From contig NC_064039.1 of NCBI RefSeq assembly GCF_932526225.1, positions 12,606,139 through 12,670,138 of the forward strand: a stretch of DNA of 64,000 nucleotides. Direction: 5' to 3'. A program made the translations under genes and the position numbers. Positions 55,510 to 64,000 of this stretch are shown piece after piece (position 1 is the first letter of the stretch; each line of letters begins with the position of its first letter). The notes under the pieces are model-generated. The model was not told where the DNA came from. It searched no databases and worked only from the letters and a program-made list of their open reading frames with translations. Source of the DNA: Nematostella vectensis (lineage: Eukaryota; Cnidaria; Anthozoa; Actiniaria; Edwardsiidae).

Positions 55510-56622
55510 ACCATAAATCAGGAACCATGTGGCTCTTGCAACAAACCAGTTAAAAGCAACCAAAAGGGTATTCAGTGTGACAATTGTAACTTATGGTATC
55601 ACACAAGATGCTGTTCCATCAATGATGATTTATACTATACCCTCGCAGCTTCGTCTTGTACGTGGTTATGTGTGTCTTGTGGCTTTCCAAGTTTCTCAAG
55701 CTCACTATTTGAATCATCCTCCATCGAGCTACAAAATTCATTTTCTTCATTAGACTCATTGCATCAAGATACACAGAATATTAGTAGCTCTACTATTAGA
55801 TCACCTGAAACTAGCCCGCTCGACTCCAGCTCAAGAAATTCAAGTAATACAAGAAAGCAGTCAAAGGAAAAACTAACTGGCATGATTCTTAATTGTAACG
55901 GTCTTAAGGGAACTGATCATATTACTAAATTCCAAGCTCTCATAAACTTACATGATCCTGACTTTATCCTTGGAACTGAATCGAAGCTGTGCCCTGATAT
56001 TTCAACTTACTCCATCTTCTCTCAGAACTATTCAGTTTTTCGAAGGGACAGAAATAAATTTGGAGGCGGTGTCTTTCAAGCCATAAAATCAGATCTAGTT
56101 TGTACCGAAGAGCCAGATTTTGAAGTTGATAACTGTGAAATCATTTGGACCTCCCTCAAGCTAGCAAACCGTAAATCAATATATATGTCATCTTATTATA
56201 GGCCACCAAACCAACCTTCTGATTCTATCGATAATCTGAATGAATCTATAAGACGAGTCTTCAACAAAGTTAAAAATTTCCCAAACATCATAATTGGAGG
56301 AGATTTTAATCTTGGAGACATTGAATGGAACTCAAGTGTCCCAACTCCAACAAATCCAGCTACAGCTTCCTTACATCAAAAGTTCCTCCAAACCATTGAT
56401 GATTTTTCTCTCTCGCAACATGTCAAAACTACCACAAGACCATCATCTGGTAAGACTTTGGACCTGTTATTAACTACCTACCCGAATGTTATTGTTAATA
56501 CCTCTACTGCTTCTGGCTTAAGTGATCATCTTGCTGTCATCTTTGAGGTTAACTTAAAGCCTTCTAGATCACTAAAAACCTCCTCACAAGGTTTATCAAT
56601 ACAAGAAAGCCAACTTTCCTGA
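55510..56622 (+). pseudogene. Retrotransposon ORF2 part 1: PHD finger and endonuclease
   Basis: The frame opens after TAA 55,507-55,509. A PHD finger appears at once: CGSCNKPV, CDNCNLWYH, then WLCVSCG (C4HC3 pattern, about 55,528-55,680). The endonuclease follows, with ILNCNGLKG, FILGTESKL, SYYRPPNQP, GGDFNLGDIEW and GLSDHLAVIF, which carry the Asn, Glu, Asp-Asn and Asp-His catalytic residues of APE-type nucleases. The frame ends at a stop produced by a one-base shift near 56,580; the protein continues in the next frame. Confidence 0.88.
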
Positions 56623-57295
56623 TCTGTGTAAATTTATGTCAGACTCATCAACTACATTCTTCTCGACAAATCCAGAAAAGAGAACAGTTGAAGAAAACTG
56701 GGTCCTGTTTAAAACCTCATTGTCTACTGGGATATCTCAGTTTATTCCACAAAAATCTTCACGCCCAAAATATAAATTACCATGGATTAATACCAACATC
56801 AAAAGAGAAATGCGCAAGAAAGATCGTATGCATAAAAAAGCCATTAAGTCCAAAAATCAACAACACTGGGAGGCTTTCAAGCGTCAGCGTAATCTGGTTT
56901 CAAAGCTCATCAAAGACTCCCATAATGATTACCTTAATAACATCATAGGCAATAGCTTAAAAGATAATCCCAAAAAGTTTTGGTCTTATGTAAGGAGTAG
57001 CAAATCAGAGTCTATTGGCATCCCGCCTTTAAAGAACAATGATTCCTCTGTTTCTGTGACAGACGCACATAAAGCTGAAACTCTTAATACTTTTTTCCAT
57101 TCAGTATTTACACAAGAACATCTACCAACACCTGCTCTTGGAAATTCACCATATTCATCAATTCCAGATCTTCACATTTCTGCTGAGGGAGTCTGTAAGC
57201 AATTATCTGAATTAAATCCCAAGAAGGCATGCGGGCCCGACGAAATTCCTGCAAATGTTCTGAAAGAAGTTTCCCAACCAATATCACATATCTGG
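56583..57295 (+). pseudogene. Retrotransposon ORF2 part 2: EN-RT linker and RT start
   Basis: Continues part 1 after the one-base frameshift. The basic linker (KYKLPWINTNIKREMRKKDR and following) and LNPKKACGPDEIPANVLKE are typical of the region before and at the first RT blocks in CR1-like elements. It is cut off at 57,295 by the inserted element. Confidence 0.85.
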
Positions 57296-57713
57296 GCACG
57301 TGGGGTGGTCCCGTGTGCTGTCTGGCGGTCGGGCACATGAGGAGTGTGCACCACCCTTGTATCATATTTTTATATTAATTTGTTTTGTTATTTATTTATA
57401 TGTTGCTTGTTTGTTTGTTTGTTTGTTCTTGTGTCTATTTGTATACACATGTCTGTTTTACTTGTATCTACGCCTGTGATAGCTCGTCTATATAGTGTTT
57501 GTGTATATAATATATTATATTAATATGTATAATACGTATAGTTTTCCATAATATTTTTAATATTTTAAATATAGCTAGATTAGATTCTAAATCATATTAT
57601 TTATTAATTATCTGACTATTTATTTTTTATAGTGTCCACAATTAGCTTTTTTAGCTAAACACTTTTGACACTTAAATAAAGTTTATGTATGTATGTATGT
57701 ATGTATGTATTGG
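57296..57713 (+). mobile_element. Nested insertion with (ATGT)n tail
   Basis: About 415 bases interrupt the RT frame. The insert starts near GCACGTGGGGTGGTCCCG, is AT-rich toward its end, has AATAAA at about 57,676 and finishes in about seven ATGT repeats. TGG occurs at both joints. The 3' simple repeat and polyadenylation-like signal suggest a short SINE or the truncated 3' end of another non-LTR element inserted by target-primed reverse transcription. Confidence 0.8.
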
Positions 57714-59105
57714 CTAGCATTCATTTTTCAACAATCTTTCGACTGCAACAAGATTCCATCTGATTGGTCAAATGCTTTAATCACAGCGATTCACAAGAAG
57801 GGTTTGAAATCTGAGCCAGCCAATTATCGACCCATTTCATTAACTTCTATTTGTTGTAAAATAATGGAACACATCATTCTCAGCCATATGGCCAAACACT
57901 TGTCATCTCATAATATCCTTATCAACCAACAACATGGATTTAGGGAAAAATTTTCCTGTGAAACTCAACTAATCTCTGCAATTCATGACTGGGCAAAAAC
58001 TATTAATTTTCGTGGCCAAACTGATGTTTTATTATTAGACTTCTCAAAGGCCTTTGATTCCGTCCCGCACCAACGACTGCTCATTAAACTTGATTTTTAT
58101 GGAATCAGAGGTAATATGCTCAATTGGATCAAAGCATTTGTATCAAACCGCAAACAAAGTGTTTCAGTCAATGGTACTGTTTCTTCATCCAAGTCTGTAG
58201 TGTCTGGCGTGCCTCAGGGCTCTGTTTTGGGCCCAGTGTTATTCCTATTGTTTATTAATGACATTTCAACATCTATACAATCTAACCTTCGTCTATTCGC
58301 AGACGACTGTGTATTATATAGAGAGGTAGCTTCATTACAGGACTGTCAAGCTTTACAACAAGACCTCGATCGTTTATCTGTGTGGTCAAAAACTTGGCAA
58401 CTTAAATTCAATGTTTCTAAATGTTATCATTTAGGAATTACTCGAAAGAAAATACCTGTTAAGTTTACTTACTCCATGGATGGAAAATGTATAACCCAAG
58501 CATCTTCTACCCCCTACTTAGGAGTAACCATCGCTGATAATCTATCATGGAACGAACACTGTGATAACATCTGCAAAAAGGCAAATTCTACCCTTGGCCT
58601 TTTGAAACGCATTCTATCTGGTTGTTCTCCTGAAGTAAAGGACTCTGCCTATAGAACACTTGTTCGTCCTAAATTAGAATATGCCACCAGTGCATGGAAT
58701 CCATATACACAATGTAATATAAACAAGATTGAGATGATTCAACGACGTGCAGCAAGATTTGTTTTCAATGATTACTCACGCTATAGTAGTGTTTCTCCTA
58801 TGATCAACTCACTAGGATGGGAATCCTTGGAACAACGTAGGCAATTAAATCAAGCACATATGTTCTATAAAATCTACAATGGCCTTGTTGGTATATCTTT
58901 TCCACCCGAAGTAACACCTATCACAAGAGTCTCAAGACAACCCAACTGCGCGCCCTTCCATCAACTTGTAACATTGAATGACACTTATAAATATTCATTT
59001 TACCCAAGAACTATAAGAACTTGGAACAGTATAAATTTATCTACAATCCCAGATTCGTTAGCTAAGTTCAAGGACAGTTTATTATTAAAAGTCCAAACCA
59101 ATTAA
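57711..59105 (+). pseudogene. Retrotransposon ORF2 part 3: reverse transcriptase
   Basis: Continues the interrupted frame to TAA 59,103-59,105. Visible RT blocks are NYRPISLTSICCKIMEHII, QHGFREKFSCETQL, LLDFSKAFDSVPH (first catalytic Asp), SGVPQGSVLGPVLFLLFIND, and LFADDCVLY (the F-A-D-D pair near 58,296-58,307). The C-terminal part has LKFNVSKC, YLGVTI, LVRPKLEYATSAWNP and IQRRAARFV, typical of CR1/Jockey-like enzymes. The segment itself has no stop. Confidence 0.92.
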
Positions 59106-59600
59106 TAATACCTATTGATATATATATGCATGAAAAGATATATTTATTTTTATTTAACATTTACATTAACATTTAACATATTTTTTTACTAGTTTCTGAT
59201 CTTTAGGGTGCATGCCATGGATGCATGGAGCGGCTGCCAAACTAGCGGGAGTTGGCTCAAGGGTGAGACAAAGATTCTTTGTTTCGCGCTTGGGTTGATT
59301 CTTGTTGGTTGGCTGTTTCATGCATTTATGGCATTCACTCTATTGATGATAATTTTAATTTCATGTATATATAATTAATTATTTAATTTTATCAAATATC
59401 TAATTTCAATAATTTTTTCAAGTAATATATATTTATGATTCATTTTCAATTTAACCTAAATTATTTTTCCGATGGCCGATAATTATTATTATTATATTTT
59501 TCTTTTGTATTTACATATTGTATTTTCTTTTTCAACTCCTAGTATAGTCTTAACTGTTTTTTAGGAGTATAACTATTAAAGATTAAAGATTAAAGATAAC
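59106..59600 (+). other. Retrotransposon 3' untranslated region and tail
   Basis: AT-rich, with GCATGCCATGGATGCATGGAG near 59,210 and the terminal ATTAAAGATTAAAGATTAAAG repeat at about 59,575. No poly-A tail. Confidence 0.7.
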
Positions 59601-60757
59601 CCCCATTGAGAAACAAATGGAAGCGCATGGTAGCGTGACACATAAATAGCGTGACACATTGGTAGGGCAACACCATGGCGACTAAGTGGTCTGTAATGGA
59701 AAGTGTAACTATAAAGCGCCACGCAAACATCCGGTAAGTCAGAAATTCATGTCGGAAAGGACTGATGTCTCTATGTAATCCGTTAGTACATGTATTGATG
59801 AGTACACCGGAGACTACCGGAGCGAAAGGTAGGTTATAAAGAAAACTGTCTCATTCTTTTTATTATCATTAATATTATTATTAGCCGATGATAAACTTTT
59901 TTTTATGAACGTGTTATGATTCGTCGGGTCAAAGGATACATAGCTTTAGGTTTAAACCGGGATATTGGACTGCCGTCTACTCACAAACCGATAACAAAAC
60001 TGCGCTTCACGGGAAAAGTACAAGACGGTTGATAAAACAATAATAAATTTTCATACATAAATTATAAGACATGCGCGTGAAAAAATACTCTTTATTTTTA
60101 CATATTTGACTGAAGATTTTTATTAATCCCAACATTAATTTTCATACTTTTATGGTAAGTATGAAAATACTGCTCTCTAGTAGTCGAAAGAGAGAGCGAT
60201 AGTCAGCATTTGTATTACGTTTATCGGGTCAGAAATCGCCCAGTCGCATTCATTTTAGATTTAATTGTTTGAAAACAACCACAAAACAACCGGTGCTGAA
60301 AGGAATCATTTTTCGTTCAATTTCGCAGACGTTAGACTATACAAAGAATAGAGATTATTATATTAGAATATCTCGATTTCCCCTGGTTATATCCCCGTTA
60401 GATGCCCACTCTGGTAGGTCTGAAAAATTTCACCCATGGTTTTATAAAACTCTCCAAATTGCCTTTAGTAAACAACTCGCCACGAGCGCAGTGAAGGTCA
60501 GACGTCAGAAAGCTAGTGGGGAGAAAGTGGAAGAAGGATGTTCTAAATATGCCTTTTAAAATAGGGCATTTGATGGTGTCAACACGTTATTTTTAGAGAT
60601 ACTGTACACCGAGATCAGAGTCTTACAAAAAATCCGATATCGATGTTTTTTCGGTTCCAAGAACAAAAAACAATATAAAAATGCGAGCATTTTTGTCATT
60701 TTTCTTGTATAGAACACCGGGACACCGGGATCAAGGACAAAAAAAAGCTTGTTTACT
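59601..60757. other. Intergenic, no supported gene
   Basis: A 96-codon plus-strand frame (60,269-60,559) has no recognisable motif. A short inverted repeat around TAATTTTCATACTTTTATGG occurs near 60,045-60,170. Nothing else is seen. Confidence 0.5.
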
Positions 60758-60991
60758 CACAGGCTTACCATCCTCTCTTTGTTATCATCAGAATTATTTC
60801 CCGTAAATAATTACAAAATAAAGGTCGAGTGAAATCTCATAAAGTTGTCTTTGATGTCAATAAATTTCGATTGTTTACGATTTATTGACATCAAAGACAC
60901 CTTTATGAGATTTCCTTCGACATTTATTTTGTAATAGATCATTTACGGGAAATATATCTGGTGATAACAACGGGAGGATGGTAAGCCTGTG
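60758..60991. mobile_element. Hairpin MITE, about 234 bp
   Basis: The ends CACAGGCTTACCATCC and GGATGGTAAGCCTGTG are complementary. The inner arms (TTATTGACATCAAAGACA and its mate, ATTACAAAATAAAGGTCGA and its mate) fold almost fully to a loop near 60,870. No coding capacity. Confidence 0.82.
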
Positions 60992-61354
60992 GTTTTCTTT
61001 TTGAGAAAGTGACTTTCGTAAGCTCCAAGGAAAATTTAGAGATTTTACTGGACAGACCTTTTCTTCCAGTATGCTTGGTAATTTTTTGAGGATCAGTCAT
61101 TACACCTCTGGCACGTTCAACCTAAAACAATCACAACTGGTCAGAAACTGGTACACTACTAAAGTTTGCTTTCTTTGCTCATTAGCCTACGTGTAACAGC
61201 TAACTCGCGGAACAAATTTCGTAGCCGTTGTTATTGTATTCAACAATAATGGCCTAGGTAATGCTTAATTTGCCTAATTCAGTCGATATTATCGCAATTG
61301 CCGCCCCGGAACCGATGGAAATGGATGTCTTCTCGCACTTTTCTCATGTCAAAA

Positions 61355-61611
61355 TACACTCTTTTTTTATAAGAACCTTTTTTATAAGAACGTACAGCCT
61401 GAGATTTCACCAAATTTGAACATGCTAAGAACATGCCGGGGCTAAGATAGCAGAAAAAATGTCTTTTCTCTAGTCCTGATGTTTGGGTATTTTATTCTTA
61501 TACATACACTAAAACATCGTTTTAAGAACATATTCAGCCTTAAAATGTCCCGAAAATAAGAACGGCCCAGCCCCAACTGAAAATTAGACGTTCTTATAAA
61601 AAAGAGTATGT
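61355..61611. mobile_element. MITE with TATAAGAAC ends
   Basis: ACACTCTTTTTTTATAAGAA on the left faces TTCTTATAAAAAAGAGTATG on the right. TAAGAAC recurs inside, for example CTAAGAACATGCC and AATAAGAACGGCC. No coding capacity. Confidence 0.72.
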
Positions 61612-62339
61612 GAAAACAAATACTAGCTAGCAGAGCTTTTCTTTCTTTTTGTTTTTAACACTCGCCGATTCGCGTTTCCGGGTACTCGCGTTTTTCGTCT
61701 GAATAAATCACCAAAACTACGCAAGTAGCCAAAACCGCGAATACAAGCATATCTGATTAACACCTGGGCAAGCCTCTATTAGCAGGGTAAAATGCTGTTA
61801 AAATATTCCACACAATATCGCATTTCTATTTGTAATAGAAATTTTATAGAACTGCAAGAAAAAGACCCAAGCCATAAAATAAGAACGATCCCTGTAGCCA
61901 TCTTACACAGCGCATGCGCGTCAAGCCTTGCAGTCATGCGCAATAGCCCCCAGTCATAAAGGCCTCGAATGCTAAGCGTACGAATGCATAGGTAGCGCTA
62001 ATTTTCTCACTAATTTGATCTTGTTTAATGTGCATGTTATTTTCGTAGCATTTCACATATAGTAACGGTAACTGGATAGTTTCTAGGGCCCCGAGACCTT
62101 TGGTTGCTACTATCGGTTAAGATTACTCTTGGGTCACATACAAGGAAAGAGCATTAGGCCAGACTACAAAGCAGGGGGATATCTATAAGCATCGCTAGCA
62201 TAGCGCGCTCCCATAGACCGCGAAACCGCAACCACCAGGGGTAGCACACGCAAACAAACCACGCGAGGAGGGCGATATAAGGCCTGGTTTACACGAGCCG
62301 ATTTTGTGTATGATTTGAATGATCAAGGGCCCAAGTAGG

Positions 62340-62635
62340 GGCTCGAGCACGTGACAACGGTAAGCCCGACATCCAATCACGTGATAAGGGTATAGCACAA
62401 GTCATTCAATCACGTGGTAAGGGTATAGCACACGCCATTCAATCACGTGATAAGGGTATAGCACACCTCATTCAACCACGTGATAACGGTGAGCCATTCA
62501 ATCACGTGATGAGAATATAGCACACGCCATTCAATCACGTGATAAGGGTATAGCACAAGCCATTCAATCACGTGATAAGGGTATAGAACAAGCTATTCAA
62601 TCACGTGATAAGGGTATATCACACGCCATTCACGT
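62340..62635. repeat. 32-bp minisatellite carrying CACGTG E-boxes
   Basis: About eight units of CAATCACGTGATAAGGGTAT + AGCACACGCCATT. Nine CACGTG palindromes in 300 bases, most as TCACGTGA. Outside any called gene. Confidence 0.9.
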
Positions 62636-64000
62636 AGGAGGAGAGTGTATAAAAAACGCTGTCGATGATATTGATGATCTTGTACCAAGGTCTTGCACTC
62701 CCCTGTTTTTCCTTTTTCGTATGTATTTTTTAAAATCGTATTCTATTTTTGAACATTTGAAAATCTCTGCGCGCGATGAAGCATTTGTATTGCAATCAAA
62801 TCATTTATTTTGAGAGCGACTACAGGGTACAGTACAAGGGGGGTATGATATGGGGATCGCTAAACCGCGCTAAACTCGCTAAACGAAACCGCGCTATAAA
62901 AGGGCCTGTGCCAGGCGTTTGTCACCTTCAGTTGTCATTCATCCTCCGAACTGACAACAGCTCAGTTTGGACAACAGCTCTGAATAACAATGCGAATAAA
63001 GAGGAATTTTTTTTACTTTATCCTGCTTGAATTATTTCAAAATGTTCAAAAGGGTTTCACATACCGCAGAATGACAATAAACACCGGTATATATTCAATT
63101 ACAATTACACGCGCTGTTACGCGATCTCAGTCTCGCAATCTCACATTTGGCAGCTAAAATATCTACATTTTAGCCTATAAGCTACCCCTGCAGAATTCCT
63201 CCTTCGAAAGTAAACCTGTAATATAACAAAGCTTTTGTAAAAAAGTTGTTCTAACCACTTAATAAAAGGATAAGCGAATCGCACGGTACAAGCCGCGATT
63301 GATAAATATACTACCGTTGCGCAAGTCACGTTGCAGATTCTAAGTTGTAAACAGACAATTTAAAAGCGAAATAATTTTAAAATCTTCAGCAAAATTGCTA
63401 TACTGTAGGACTTAATTTCTCGTTTCCATTGCTATTCTTGCTATAATTGCTATTCGGCTAAAGATTGTCAGTAGAGGCATCGTAACTCGACAACTCGCCT
63501 CTCGTGTAGCGCATTCCGTATAGGTAAGTTGTTTCAGAAAATCAGTGATAACGTCCCGAAATTTTTCAATAGCTCAACCGGAATCCCGAGGGACTATTGC
63601 ACGCATGTTCCACTGTGTAGCGGCTGTAAAGATATTGTGGGCTCGTAAACATGGCGGAGACAAGGACGATTTATGAATGGCCCGGAGAAATCTGCGCGTA
63701 ATTCGAATTCAACTCAAATCTTGGTCAAATTTTTTCGAGAACCAGCTCCTCTTGTGTTTCTAGATTTCATATTTGATGTAAAAGTCTACTTTAAGTTTCT
63801 AAATATGTTTTATTTTCGCCTCTGAATTGTACGATATATAAGCAAATCGAAGGAATTTATTTTCCCGCTTCGAGTTCCGTTACCACCGGCCATCTTTACT
63901 TCGGATTTGAATTCAAAAGGTGTCGATTGTGGGCGGCCCTTACCCTTTTATAGCGCGGTTTCGTGTTTAAGTATCGTTGGCGGTGATCTCAGCTTTTTAT
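62636..64000. other. Intergenic; possible terminal-inverted-repeat element
   Basis: ACGAAACCGCGCTATAAAAG near 62,885 and its complement CTTTTATAGCGCGGTTTCGT near 63,946 face each other 1.06 kb apart, compatible with a non-autonomous DNA element. A short plus-strand frame from ATG near 63,651 (MAETRTIYEWPGEICA) could be a first exon but ends in a stop and is not called. No other gene is supported. Confidence 0.45.

Larger units (their letters stand above)
55510..59600 (+). mobile_element. CR1-like non-LTR retrotransposon (PHD-EN-RT), interrupted
   Basis: The plus-strand element has, in order, a PHD-type zinc finger, an APE-type endonuclease, a reverse transcriptase and a C-terminal region typical of CR1/L2/Jockey-like ORF2. 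It is probably 5' truncated: an in-frame TAA at 55,507 precedes the zinc finger and no ORF1 is seen. It carries one frameshift near 56,580 and a 0.4-kb insertion at 57,296-57,713. It ends in short direct repeats of ATTAAAG near 59,575-59,596, a typical simple-repeat 3' end for this superfamily. It is not competent as it stands. Confidence 0.88.

Noticed and set aside
60269-60559. 96-codon plus-strand frame
   Set aside because: No recognisable motif and surrounded by foldback elements; chance length cannot be excluded.

Overview
This is a eukaryotic, metazoan window. The evidence is introns with GT/GC-AG borders, many foldback (MITE-like) DNA elements, a PHD/endonuclease/reverse transcriptase non-LTR retrotransposon and a split DOCK-family gene. 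The intron-dense DOCK gene, its short introns once repeats are discounted, and the mix of CR1-like and hAT-like elements fit an anthozoan cnidarian such as a sea anemone. That assignment is an inference; nothing here proves the species.

Layout. Positions 1-1043 hold no supported gene. An apparently intronless gene for an uncharacterised protein with about eight membrane segments runs on the plus strand at 1044-1982. Positions 2.0-7.1 kb are intergenic with several foldback elements. A complete DOCK1/2/5-type guanine-nucleotide exchange factor gene then fills 53,486 down to 7,172 on the minus strand. I resolved 56 coding exons whose lengths and phases join into one 1,704-codon frame (5,115 bp with the stop): SH3, helical region, DHR-1, helical/armadillo-like middle, DHR-2 and a proline-rich tail. 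Positions 53.5-55.5 kb are the 5' flank, with a poly-C run and a long (AG)n tract. A PHD-EN-RT non-LTR retrotransposon lies at 55.5-59.6 kb on the plus strand; it is frameshifted and interrupted by a second element. Positions 59.6-64 kb hold foldback elements and an E-box-rich minisatellite, with no supported gene.

Main discovery. Much of the DOCK gene's length is tandem repeats, and those repeats are not random intron sequence. At ten exon borders the repeat unit is, or closely resembles, a copy of the splice junction it touches. Donor junctions of exons 8, 15, 19, 29, 38, 43 and 45, and acceptor junctions of exons 32, 34 and 44, have been multiplied, from about 3 copies up to roughly 160. 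Acceptor units carry a branch-point-like sequence, a pyrimidine tract and AG. Donor units often carry the last codons of the exon plus GTAAG/GTAAA. In two arrays (57 bp at exon 8, 45 bp at exon 15) the unit is a multiple of three and open in the exon's frame, so use of a later donor would add whole 19- or 15-residue repeats. Other arrays start within a few tens of bases of a splice site without containing it. The pattern suggests splice-junction-seeded minisatellites in one gene. Whether it is neutral slippage, a splicing buffer or a source of isoforms cannot be decided from sequence alone.
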